64,000 nt of DNA, from NCBI GenBank assembly GCA_041746735.1, contig JBGTGP010000020.1:62001-126000 (forward strand), in the 5' to 3' direction. The stretch comes from Opimibacter sp041746735. GTDB taxonomy: Bacteria; Bacteroidota; Bacteroidia; Chitinophagales; Saprospiraceae. Made by a program: the position numbers and the translations under genes. Positions 18,414 through 28,000 of the stretch are shown in pieces. The notes beneath the pieces were generated by a model. It searched no databases, was not told the origin of the DNA, and was given only the letters and a program-made list of their open reading frames with translations. Every line of letters starts with the position of its first letter. Positions within the stretch are counted from its first letter, which is position 1.

Positions 18414-18884
18414 CTACACCACTTTATCAGCGCAGTATGAACTCGCGAAGGCATCCGGCTTAGCTTTGAAGACGAAGCCCATGCCCAGAATATATCCCAT
18501 AGCTTCACGAAGGGCTTCGTTGGATTTGAAGTGGGGATCGGTATTAATGTCCGCATGAACCTCCAGGCCGATATCGTATTCATCCAGAAGATCACACAGC
18601 TTGTACGCGATATCTACGGATTTCCAGACTTCTGTGATCATGCGTTCCCGAAGGCTGACCAGCTTTTCTGATTTTTCGTTGTAAATAAACATGAAACCAC
18701 CTTTCTTTTCCCGTAGGAAAACGATGACTGTGGCATATTCGGTCACAGTCCCTCTGACTTGTGAATCGGTACCGATACATACTTTCAACCGATATCCATC
18801 TGCGATCTCCCGCTCCACCGTGGACCGTACAGCATCCTGAATATTCTCGGTGATTCGTTCTCCGTTAAATCTTCTCCAGGCCAT
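18414..18884 (-). CDS. YkuK-like (DUF458) RNase H-fold protein
   Basis: 156 aa from the ATG at 18884 (MAWRRFNGERI); a longer in-frame extension to 19025 has no domain character. The sequence contains KVCIGTDSQVRGTVTEYATVIVF, which resembles the first strand and acidic site of the RNase H fold, and VHADINTDPHFKSNEALREAMGYI. This matches the YkuK/DUF458 family, sometimes linked to RNase H-like activity; the biochemical role is unproven. It lies downstream of smc on the same strand. Confidence 0.75.
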   Translation of the reverse strand: MAWRRFNGERITENIQDAVRSTVEREIADGYRLKVCIGTDSQVRGTVTEYATVIVFLREKKGGFMFIYNEKSEKLVSLRERMITEVWKSVDIAYKLCDLLDEYDIGLEVHADINTDPHFKSNEALREAMGYILGMGFVFKAKPDAFASSYCADKVV

Positions 18885-19052
18885 ATAAAAGATTTTGTTA
18901 TGTGAAGTTAACAAAACTGTGGAGATAACCAGGTTATTTGGAGGGTAAGAGGATGGTAAGCAAACTGCAACGAAGTCGGTGTGACCCTGCGGATATAGGC
19001 GAAGGTGATGTTGCATCTCCACCAACCAGAAGAGTATAGCGGAGGATGCCTC

Positions 19053-22000
19053 TCAATTCTGCATCGCCAACATATCAGTCTCCTCAAAGGACCGGAAGTC
19101 TACCTGGCTCAATCCGGATACCCCCTGTTCTTCCATATAGACGCCATAAATAGTGTCGACAGCCGACATCGTGGTTTTGTTGTGGGTCACGATGATAAAC
19201 TGGGACTGGGAGGAGAATTTTTTAATGATCTTGTTGAACTTCTGAATATTGGCATCATCCAGGGGGGCATCGACTTCATCAAAAACACAAAAGGGTGCCG
19301 GCTTCATCAGGTAGAGGGCAAAAAGTAATGCAATGGCTGTTAGTGTTTTTTCTCCGCCGGACAATTGGGAGAGTGACTTCGGTTGTTTGCCCTTGGGCTT
19401 GGCGACGATGTCAATTGGTGATTCAAGCGGGTTGTTTGGCTCAAGCAGGATCAGATCACAGGTGTCATCTTCTGTAAACAAACTGCGGAAGACATCAATA
19501 AAATTAGTTCGGACCTTTTCAAACGACTCCAGAAACTGTCCTGTTGCGGTTTCTTCTATTTCCGTAATCGTGGTCAGAAGGGATTCCTTGGCCTGGAGGA
19601 TATCCTGCCGTTGCGTATTGATGGTGTCATACCGGTTCTTGATCTCTTCGTGGGCTTCGATGGCCATGGGATTGATCTCTCCATAGTTTTCCAGGCGGGT
19701 GCGCATGCGCTGCACTTTAGCCTCTAATTCATCCAGCGGCATTTCATCCTTCAGATGCTCTTCTGTAATATCTTCCAGCCGGACGCCAAATTCAACTTCC
19801 ATCCGCTCTGAAATGGCAATCAGTCGGAATTTGAGATGATTATGCTGGTCTTTAAGCTCATTGATCAGGTATTGCAGTGCACTTCGTTGTTTCTCGATGC
19901 CTTTGATACGGTCATCTGACATGGAGATCTCATTACGTTGCTGATAATACGTCTGCTCCGCTTCAGTCAGCCGGGCTTCCTTTTCCTTCTTCTCCAAATA
20001 GAGCTGATGCAAAAGATCGGTCATGTCAGCGGTCTGCTGCTCCATGAGCTCCAGGTCACTTGATCCCGCTGTGATCTGTCGGGTATGTTGTTCGTTGGTC
20101 ATGGAGAGTTGATCCATCTGGTCGGTATGGTATTTCAACTCACGACCCAGGCGCTCCAGCGCATTGGTCAGATGGATATCACGTAGTTTAAGTTCATTGG
20201 TACGACTCTCTGCTTCCTGTAGTTTCCGCTGGCTATCCTGATACTGACTTTCCGTTTCTTCCAACGATTGCGCATACGCCTGGTATCGAACTTTCTTTTC
20301 CTCCAGTTCGATGGACGTATGGTGTACTTTTGATTCAATGTCCCGAAGAGATGCCAGATTTTTCTCCTTTCGTGAATTTGAATCGCCGATACGTTCGGTG
20401 ATATGATGCAGCCGGGAGTTAATTTCACTCCAGGTCTGCAGATGTTGCACCGAAACCGCCCGCAGGGATTGCAGGGTCTTACTATGATCGATGCTTTGCA
20501 ACGTAGTCAATTGATGTTGTATGTCCTGTACCCGTGATTGCATCTGATGCCAGGTCTGGCGAAGATTCACGATCTCCTGCTCCAGATGCTCCAGATGTTT
20601 CTTGCGGCCCAGTTTTTTCCCTTCAAACAATCCAATGCTGCCACCAGCCAGTTGACCGGCACGTCGGATCATCTGGGCTTGCTTGTCCACCACTGTCATC
20701 GAATTCAGGTCAATAGACGCGTCATGCAGATCCAAAGGGGACCCATCCGACACATATACATGTTGAAGCAACTGCCGGATCAGTTTATCATAGCCCTCTT
20801 CGATTTGAATATGATGGAGCAATGGCGAAAGCCCCGGATGACTGTCCGTTGCCGGATTGGACTGATATTCAGAAAGGATGAAAAAATTGGCCCTGCCTTT
20901 TTGTGCGAAACTCAGCAGTTTGACGGCTCTTGATGCTTCTTCCCAGTTCTGAACGATGTAATAATTGAGATAGGGTTCCAAGACTTGCTCGACAATGACC
21001 CGGTATTGCTGATCACAGTAGATAACGTCAGACAAGAGCGGCGCTGTAACATTCCAGTCCTGTGCTTTTTTCAAAAACTTGATGGACTCCGGAAACCCCT
21101 CCAAATTGGAAATCATATCCCGAAGGAGATCCGCTTCATTGGTTCTGACATCCAGAGCCCGCTGGGTTTGTCGAAGATGATCGAGTTCACTAGCCAGATT
21201 GATTTCCAGTTCTCGAATAGAGCGTTGCCTTTCGATTTCCTTTTCTTCCAGTGCGCTTAACGATGCCGCAGCTTCTTCTTTTTTCTGGCTTTCCTCAGCT
21301 AACTGATATTGAAGGGTATCCACTTCCCGGGAGAGGCGGTCGCTGTCATCTGCCAGAATCTTGTTTTCATTATGCAGGATGTCGGCATTGTTGAGGAGAA
21401 CCGCAATATTTTTTTCGAGGTCAAAAACATCTTTCTCAAATTGCTGCTGGACCTGGCTTACCGCTTCCCGGTTTTGCACCATTTCCTGGTACCGGGCCGA
21501 AACAACATCTCTTTGCTCAAGCGCGATACGCAATGTCTCCTGATGTGTGGTTACCGTAGTCTGCTGTTCGTCGAATTGTTGTTGTAATTCCTGAACGTTG
21601 GCCTGCAGAGATTCTAACCGGACAAGGGCGGCTTGAATCTGGGCCTCAAGGGTTTGCTTGTTTTGGCGGATAAACGTCATTCGCTGCTCCACCAGACTTT
21701 TTTCACTCTCTATAGACCGGATCCGGCCGACGAGTTCATTGAGTTCTTTCTGAAAAGCACTGACGGACATCTCATCGCCCAGATGCTCCTTTTTACGTTT
21801 CTCCAGGTCGGCATGAAGGAGATCCAGATCTGCCTCCAGCCGCATATACTGGTCTGTTTCTTCCTGTATTCTTTTTTCGGAATGCGCAAATTGCTCCCGC
21901 AATTCAACATTGTTTCGTGCCCCCAGTGTCAGGCTCAGGGACTTGTATTCGCCTTTGAGCTCAAAGTATTTTCGGGTTCGCTTAGCTTGTTTTTCCAGAG

Positions 22001-22610
22001 CGTCCAGGTTGATCTCGATTTCCTTGAGGATATCGTCCACCCGGGTGAGGTCGTCTGTAGTCAGTTTCAGCTTGAGCATGGTTTCATGCTTCCGCTTTTT
22101 GTATTTGGATACACCGGCAGCCTGTTCAAACATTTTACGCCGGGCATTATCCTTGTCATAGAGGATGTCATCTACCATCCCCAGCGCAATGATCGCATAG
22201 GAGTTGGAACCAATACCGGTATCCATGAGGAGCGACTGAATATCCTTTAATCTGCAGGTGACGCCATTGAGTTTGTACTCACTTTCACCACTGCGGTAGA
22301 GATGGCGGGACAACACCACCTCCTGGTATTCGGAGGGTAGAAGACCGAGATTGTTGTCAAACGTAATCGCAACCTGAGCTACCGGACTGGGTTTGCGTTT
22401 TTTAGTGCCATTGAAGATGACATCCCCCATATTTTCCAGACGGAGTTCTTTTCCTTTTTGTTCCCCCAACACCCAACGGATGGCATCAACGACATTGGAT
22501 TTCCCTGCCCCGTTGGGCCCTACTATGCCAATCACATCTTCGTCAAAATGGAGAACGGTATCGTTGGCAAAACTTTTAAATCCCTTTAATTCCAGACTCT
22601 TCAATCGCAT
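19053..22610 (-). CDS. smc: Chromosome segregation SMC protein
   Basis: 1185 aa. The ABC-type head is split: Walker A GPNGAGKSNVVDAIRW near the N-terminus; the signature LSGGEKTLTAIALLFALYL and Walker B PFCVFDEVDAPLDD near the C-terminus. Between them run two long coiled-coil arms around a hinge (about residues 505-670, with ASIDLNSMTVVDKQAQMIRR and GQLAGGSIG). It organises and segregates the chromosome together with ScpA/ScpB, which are not nearby. A TATCTTTG box at 22615-22622 (minus strand) ends four bases before the ATG, suggesting a leaderless or nearly leaderless mRNA. Confidence 0.97.
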   Translation of the reverse strand: MRLKSLELKGFKSFANDTVLHFDEDVIGIVGPNGAGKSNVVDAIRWVLGEQKGKELRLENMGDVIFNGTKKRKPSPVAQVAITFDNNLGLLPSEYQEVVLSRHLYRSGESEYKLNGVTCRLKDIQSLLMDTGIGSNSYAIIALGMVDDILYDKDNARRKMFEQAAGVSKYKKRKHETMLKLKLTTDDLTRVDDILKEIEINLDALEKQAKRTRKYFELKGEYKSLSLTLGARNNVELREQFAHSEKRIQEETDQYMRLEADLDLLHADLEKRKKEHLGDEMSVSAFQKELNELVGRIRSIESEKSLVEQRMTFIRQNKQTLEAQIQAALVRLESLQANVQELQQQFDEQQTTVTTHQETLRIALEQRDVVSARYQEMVQNREAVSQVQQQFEKDVFDLEKNIAVLLNNADILHNENKILADDSDRLSREVDTLQYQLAEESQKKEEAAASLSALEEKEIERQRSIRELEINLASELDHLRQTQRALDVRTNEADLLRDMISNLEGFPESIKFLKKAQDWNVTAPLLSDVIYCDQQYRVIVEQVLEPYLNYYIVQNWEEASRAVKLLSFAQKGRANFFILSEYQSNPATDSHPGLSPLLHHIQIEEGYDKLIRQLLQHVYVSDGSPLDLHDASIDLNSMTVVDKQAQMIRRAGQLAGGSIGLFEGKKLGRKKHLEHLEQEIVNLRQTWHQMQSRVQDIQHQLTTLQSIDHSKTLQSLRAVSVQHLQTWSEINSRLHHITERIGDSNSRKEKNLASLRDIESKVHHTSIELEEKKVRYQAYAQSLEETESQYQDSQRKLQEAESRTNELKLRDIHLTNALERLGRELKYHTDQMDQLSMTNEQHTRQITAGSSDLELMEQQTADMTDLLHQLYLEKKEKEARLTEAEQTYYQQRNEISMSDDRIKGIEKQRSALQYLINELKDQHNHLKFRLIAISERMEVEFGVRLEDITEEHLKDEMPLDELEAKVQRMRTRLENYGEINPMAIEAHEEIKNRYDTINTQRQDILQAKESLLTTITEIEETATGQFLESFEKVRTNFIDVFRSLFTEDDTCDLILLEPNNPLESPIDIVAKPKGKQPKSLSQLSGGEKTLTAIALLFALYLMKPAPFCVFDEVDAPLDDANIQKFNKIIKKFSSQSQFIIVTHNKTTMSAVDTIYGVYMEEQGVSGLSQVDFRSFEETDMLAMQN

Positions 22611-22712
22611 GCGCCAAAGATATGATTTTGAATTATAAGAAATTTTAAGATATATCTATAAAACATCAAATTATAATTTACAGCTATGTGTAAGTTTCTA
22701 ATTCTGTAAATA

Positions 22713-23498
22713 TTAGGCTGCAGCCTGGGCTTTCAATCTGGAGGCCAGTTCCGGACCAAGGTACCGGTCGATCAGAAAATGACCTCCATAGATCACCGGG
22801 GTCAGGAGGATGGCCATGGTAAATTTATAGGCATAATTGACCACACCGATGGCGAGCACCCGGACGAGGTCCCAGTCAGCTCCGATATAAAAAGCGATGA
22901 TGAGGACAATGAAACTGTCCACAAACTGAGATACTAGTGTGGAGCCGGTCGCCCGCAGCCATACTTTTTTCTCTCCGGTGATGCGACGGATCCGGTGAAA
23001 CACTGTTACGTCGACCAACTGACCGACCAAAAACGCAATCACGGATCCGGCAATAATCCACATTCCCTGGCCAAAGACGCGCCGAAACGCCAAGTCCATA
23101 TCCGGAAGACTTTGACTTCCCTCATCTCTCAGACCACTCAGGGATTGCCACCAATCGTTTGGCGGAACATGGATGGCAAGGCCGGCCATGACAAAGGCAT
23201 ACAGGATGAGTCCTACAGTCAGCCAGGAAAGAAAGCGTACGCCCTTCTTGCCGAAATACTCATTGATGATATCCGTCATCACAAACACCACTGGCCACAA
23301 CAATACACCAGCAGTCAGGTTGAATCCCAAATCCGTCACTCCAAAGAGGGTCATGGACAGGGGTTCCTTTCCCAATAGTTTCTCCAGGGAAAAAATCTTG
23401 ATGCCAATAAACTCTGCCAGCAGGGCGTTGGCTATAAAAAAACCACCCAGAAGGAGAAAGAGACGGGTGGCTTTGGAAGACAGGATTTGTGACGTCAT
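22713..23498 (-). CDS. Queuosine-precursor transporter (YhhQ/VUT family)
   Basis: 261 aa integral membrane protein of the YhhQ/DUF165 family, which imports queuosine precursors such as preQ0/preQ1. Visible: an N-terminal helix with FIANALLAEFIGIKIF, LNLTAGVLLWPVVFVMTDIINEYFGKKG with the conserved D-I-x-N-E-Y, and RATGSTLVSQFVDSFIVLIIAF. About six transmembrane segments. I start at the ATG at 23498 (MTSQILSS). Neighbours do not include other queuosine genes, so the assignment rests on the family. Confidence 0.88.
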   Translation of the reverse strand: MTSQILSSKATRLFLLLGGFFIANALLAEFIGIKIFSLEKLLGKEPLSMTLFGVTDLGFNLTAGVLLWPVVFVMTDIINEYFGKKGVRFLSWLTVGLILYAFVMAGLAIHVPPNDWWQSLSGLRDEGSQSLPDMDLAFRRVFGQGMWIIAGSVIAFLVGQLVDVTVFHRIRRITGEKKVWLRATGSTLVSQFVDSFIVLIIAFYIGADWDLVRVLAIGVVNYAYKFTMAILLTPVIYGGHFLIDRYLGPELASRLKAQAAA

Positions 23499-23533
23499 AT
23501 ATTTATGCGAGAAAGATACCAAAGAACCCATTG

Positions 23534-24631
23534 ATGTGTATCAAGGATCTGCGTGTGAATAATTTTCTGGTTCTGACCCGATTGATCACAAGTGGGTTGC
23601 TGATGGTATCGGGGGTTATGATGCCTGGCGCTTTGATCAGCCAGAAGGATCAACTGCATGGGGCTATAACCCGCCTGTTAAGATTTGAGCGTCCTGTAGA
23701 TTTTGATCGGGTGCCCGGTATTTTGGTCGGCGTTCTAGATGGAGATAGTACGCATATCCTGTCTTTTGGAACTCCACTGCCGGAAACCGGTGTATTTGAA
23801 ATGGGCTCTGTCACCAAACCCATTGTAGCCTGGATGGCAGAGCAACTCTTGCTTGACCTGGGATGGGACCATTCCGAAAATCTCTGCCGGTTTGTCCCTG
23901 ATTCTTTGTGCTCCGGTGCACTTAGCCAACTATCAGTAAGTCATGTGCTTCACCACAGGGGTGGCCTCGACCTATTGCCGGCAGGAATCGGGTATTTTGA
24001 GCAGGATGCCCGGGATCCGTATGCTGCGTATAGTGAAGGTGCGTTGGGACATGATCTTCGATCGGTGCGGACACATCCGGGGTCGTACAGTTACAGTCAT
24101 ACCGGTTATGCTGTTTTGCATTGGTTGTTTCAAAAGGGGGGAGGGCGCGACACCGTTTTCAATACCTATTGTACCCGACCATTTCAATTCACGACAATGG
24201 GATTCTCTACTGCGGATAGTGCACTTGTTACCGGACATGGTATGAATGGACTGCCTCATCCGGTGTGGCACACGGCATCGTTGACAACATCATTGGGGTT
24301 GAGGTCATCGATAGGGGATATGCTATCTTTTTTGCGGTATACCATGCCGGAATTGGAAGCGCGACATCCTTTATTTTCTTCCAGGCTAAAACAGGAGCTC
24401 CGTTTTCATACCCGGATGAAAACGTATAAGGTCGACCTCGGTTGGTTTATGATCCAGTCCGGCTCCACCTTAGTGTATTACCACAATGGACGAACAGGAG
24501 GTCACCATACGAGCGTGGCATTTTCTCCGCATAAAAGGAAAGGGGTTGTGGTCATATCAAACGGGACGCTGGGTTCCGGCGATTTAAGTCTGCGGGTTCT
24601 GGATATGCTTGTTCGGTCCCGGACGAAATGA
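23534..24631 (+). CDS. Serine beta-lactamase-like hydrolase (class C/PBP fold)
   Basis: About 365 aa from the ATG at 23534, with a signal-like hydrophobic stretch (FLVLTRLITSGLLMVSGVMM). The catalytic serine motif is FEMGSVTKPIVAW (SxxK) and a YSHTGYAVL stands where YxN is usual; HNGRTGGH occupies the third (KTG-like) position. The family includes D-amino acid peptidases, esterases and true class C beta-lactamases, and the YSH variant argues against calling it an antibiotic-resistance enzyme. Probably periplasmic. Confidence 0.82.
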   Translation: MCIKDLRVNNFLVLTRLITSGLLMVSGVMMPGALISQKDQLHGAITRLLRFERPVDFDRVPGILVGVLDGDSTHILSFGTPLPETGVFEMGSVTKPIVAWMAEQLLLDLGWDHSENLCRFVPDSLCSGALSQLSVSHVLHHRGGLDLLPAGIGYFEQDARDPYAAYSEGALGHDLRSVRTHPGSYSYSHTGYAVLHWLFQKGGGRDTVFNTYCTRPFQFTTMGFSTADSALVTGHGMNGLPHPVWHTASLTTSLGLRSSIGDMLSFLRYTMPELEARHPLFSSRLKQELRFHTRMKTYKVDLGWFMIQSGSTLVYYHNGRTGGHHTSVAFSPHKRKGVVVISNGTLGSGDLSLRVLDMLVRSRTK

Positions 24632-24657
24632 GATGGGTTTGTGATGCAGGTTTTAGA

Positions 24658-24688
24658 TTTGAAACCCTGCGCAAGTATACTAATTTTG
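24658..24688 (+). promoter_or_regulatory. Consensus Bacteroidota promoter of the SUI1 gene
   Basis: TTTG at 24658-24661, a 19-bp spacer, then TAATTTTG at 24681-24688. Transcription is expected 4-7 nt after the second box, which is at or beside the ATG at 24693; the message would be leaderless. Confidence 0.75.
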
Positions 24689-24692
24689 CAGT

Positions 24693-25061
24693 ATGCCTGA
24701 TCCGATAAAAGATTTAGAGTCGCTTCGGAAGTTATTTCCTGAAATGGATACCTATGTGCCGGAAGAAGAAGAAGTGCCTGCTGAGGAAATACCTCTTCTT
24801 TCCGACAAAGAAAAAGCACAGATGAAACTCTATGTGTCGCGCGACAAAAAGCAGCGAGGCGGAAAGCAAGTGACCCTGATCCAGGGGCATCAAGGACCTC
24901 CAGCCGTCATGTCAAAATTGTTGTCCGACCTAAAATCCAAATGCTCTGCCGGAGGTACCCTTAAAGAGGGTGAAATCATCGTGCAGGGCGATCATGTAAA
25001 AAAGATCATCGACTACCTGATCCGATCCGGGTATAAACACACCAAACAAAAGGGGGGATAA
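24693..25061 (+). CDS. Translation initiation factor SUI1/eIF1-like protein (YciH)
   Basis: 122 aa. The C-terminal two thirds show the SUI1 fold: LYVSRDKKQRGGKQVTLIQGH, SKLLSDLKSKCSAGGTLKEG and IIVQGDHVKKIIDYLIRSGY. Bacterial homologues (YciH) can influence start-site fidelity and stress translation. The N-terminal 40 residues are acidic and probably disordered. It has its own promoter and a terminator that may serve both strands, so it is monocistronic. Confidence 0.93.
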   Translation: MPDPIKDLESLRKLFPEMDTYVPEEEEVPAEEIPLLSDKEKAQMKLYVSRDKKQRGGKQVTLIQGHQGPPAVMSKLLSDLKSKCSAGGTLKEGEIIVQGDHVKKIIDYLIRSGYKHTKQKGG

Positions 25062-25065
25062 AAAA

Positions 25066-25087
25066 AAGGGGCGCAGCGGCCCCTTAT
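25066..25087. terminator. Bidirectional terminator between the SUI1 gene and the PKD protease gene
   Basis: GGGGC at 25068-25072 pairs with GCCCC at 25079-25083, flanked by A-rich sequence on the left and T-rich on the right, so the hairpin can terminate transcripts arriving from both convergent genes. It directly abuts both stops. Confidence 0.7.
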
Positions 25088-25088
25088 C

Positions 25089-28000
25089 TTATTTCGCATC
25101 CTGATGTACAGCTTTCAGGACCAGTCTGGAGGTTTCGTTTTGAATAAGTACCAGTATCATGCCTGGAGACAGTAAGTGGCCCTGGTATTCCTTTACGGCA
25201 ACACCGGTGCCATGAGACCATTCCTCCCGGGAGATCACCCGTCCGTTAACATCCAATAGAGAAATCACGATTTTGCCTTCGTGAAGCGGTTCTCCATAGA
25301 TAAGGAGTCGATCTGAAAAAGGATTAGGTTTGATCTGCCAGGCGGACTCCTTCAGACCATCATCTCCAATATTTGAGATTGTAATATTTACCCAAACAGA
25401 CGATGTATCCGAGCCACATGGGTTATAGGCGATAAGAGTAATTTCGTAGAGACCAGAGGTTGTATAAATCGCAGTAGGATTCAATGAATTATCGGTCAAG
25501 CCATTCCCAAAAAACCAACGCAGACTGTCATAGTCTGTCCCGGTATATTCGAGAAACACCATCGTGTCCGCAGCAGTCATTAAAAAACTGGCATCGGGGG
25601 TACCTCCCACCTGTACCAGACCATCCAGGACCAGCACATCCGTACCGGCATCATTGGTGACTTGCAGGCTTACGGTATGCGAGCCTGGTATTTCGTAATG
25701 GATCACCGGGTTTTGAAGTGTACTGGTGGAGGGTATACCATTCTCGAAGTTCCATTGCCATGAAGTAGGGTTGTTTTGTGACTGGTCGAGAAACTGGATC
25801 TCAAAAGGCGCACATCCACTATGGGCGGTATAGGTGAAAAAGGCATGGGGTGAATCTGATAACACGATCGTTACAGTCATGGTGTCATTTCCACAGGCGT
25901 TGGAAGCGATCAGGCTTAGCTGATAGGTACCATGATCGGCGTATTCATGTACAGGATTGATTTCCGTAGAGGTTTGGCCGTCACCAAAGGACCAGAAATA
26001 TTGGTCAGCACCGATGCTTTGATTGGTCAGGCTCACAGACATATCCGTATTGGCAATGAGGAAGTTTGCATCCGGAGCCGCACCGATGGTCACATAAGCT
26101 GGCCAGATCATCGTGTCAGACCCTCCGGGAGAAATCGCGATCAAAGAGACATCATATGTGCTTGCAACAGTATAGGTGACTGTTGGATTTTCCAGCGAAG
26201 AAGAAGATGGTGATCCACCTGGAAACGACCATTGAAATGCCGTTGCATTCGCACTACATTCGTTGGTAAACTGTACGGAAGCTGGTACACAATCGCTGAT
26301 GATCTGAAAAGAAAATCCAGCTTGTGGCGGGGTCTGGATATTCACCTGGGCGGTACTCGTATCCATTCCACATGCACCCGTTACGATCAGCGTGACAGTA
26401 TAGATTCCATCCAGGCCATAGACATGGGCCGGATCAATCTGGGTACTCGTCTGGCCGTCACCAAAGTCCCAATGATAGGCAGAACTGTAAGCGGATTGAT
26501 TCAGAAAGCTCACGAGAGCATCGTCCACATTGAAGCTAAACGAGCTGACCGGACTTGAGGCGACCTCGATATAATTTTCGAGCAGAAGAACATCTGTGCC
26601 CGTGCTGTTGGAGACGGTGAGTTGAACATCATATACACCTGGTGTATTGTAGGTCACCAACGGGTTTGGCAGATTGCTGGTAGCGGGCGAACCACCCTCG
26701 AAGGCCCAGCTAAACTGCGTAGGATTGCCACCGGACTGGTTGGTAAACTGCACGATCAAGGGTGCGCAGCCATACTGAAGATTTGAAGTAAACTGGGCTG
26801 ATGGCGCGCCTGTGACATTGATACCTAGTTGTAGCACATCCGTGCCACAGTCATTGCTGACATTGAGCGTGACATAGTAGGTGCCGCTTGAGGCATAGGT
26901 ATGAACCGGATTTTGCTGGACGCTGACATTGCCATCTCCGAAATTCCAGAAATAGGAATCACCGGTACTGCTGGAGGAGTTAAAGTTGACTGTAAGACCA
27001 TTAGTGGTATAGGTCCAGTTTGATTCAGGTTGAGCGTTGACAGTAATATAATTCTGGATCGTATAGGTGTCTTCTCCGGCATTGTTGTATACCGTGAGTG
27101 ATGCATTGTAGATGCCGGGAGTCTCATAAAGTACTATAGGCTGAAATGCTGTGGAGGTCGTCGGAATGCCGCCGGGAAAGGACCAACTGTAAAAATTGGA
27201 GTTATTGGAGGACAGATTGATAAAGAGAACCTCAAAAGGGTCACATCCCGAGGTCTGATCTGCAACGAAATAAGCCCAGGGAAGTGTGATGATCTGAAGA
27301 AACTGGGAATAGACATCAGAACCGCAGGCATTGATAGCCGTCAGGATCACACTGTACGAACCATCTTCATCATACGTATGAGATGGGTTGATCTGGGTTG
27401 ATGTGCTTCCGTCGCCGAAATTCCAGTGATAGCTGGTGCCGCCCTGGCTCAGGTTGGTAAAATTGACGGTAAGGCCATTGACGGTATAGCTGAAATCCGC
27501 AATGGGATCATCTCCGACATTGATGTAATCAGTCTTGGTCAGGGTGCTGGACCCTTGTGAATTCGTCGCGGTTAAAGTCACATTGAATGATCCGCCGGCG
27601 TTGTAGGTTACCGTTGGGTTTTTCTGCGTGCTGGTGGCCGGAGTACCACCTTCAAACGTCCAGGACCAGGAGGTCGGGGTATTCTGACTCAGGTCCGTGA
27701 AATTGACAGTCATGGGAGCGCAACCGGATATAGGATTACCCGAAAAGTTAGCTATTGGAGGTGCCGAACTTCCACAGGGGGCCAGACAACTTATCTGGTT
27801 GATTTTGGCATTGATGGCATTGATGGAGGCCGTTGACCAGTTATTGGTATTGCTGACCGAAGGGGCCATGATAAAATTGGAACCTTCGGCATCATGATTG
27901 GCATTGAAGTTATGGCCCATTTCATGTGCCTGAAGAACCCGAAGGAGTTGTTGGTTGTTGGAGAAATCTTCAAGGACATGATACCGAAGACTTCCGCAAA

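Noticed and set aside
23534..24631. Antibiotic-resistance beta-lactamase
   Set aside because: The second motif is Tyr-Ser-His and not Tyr-x-Asn; the family is broad, so only a general hydrolase call is supported.
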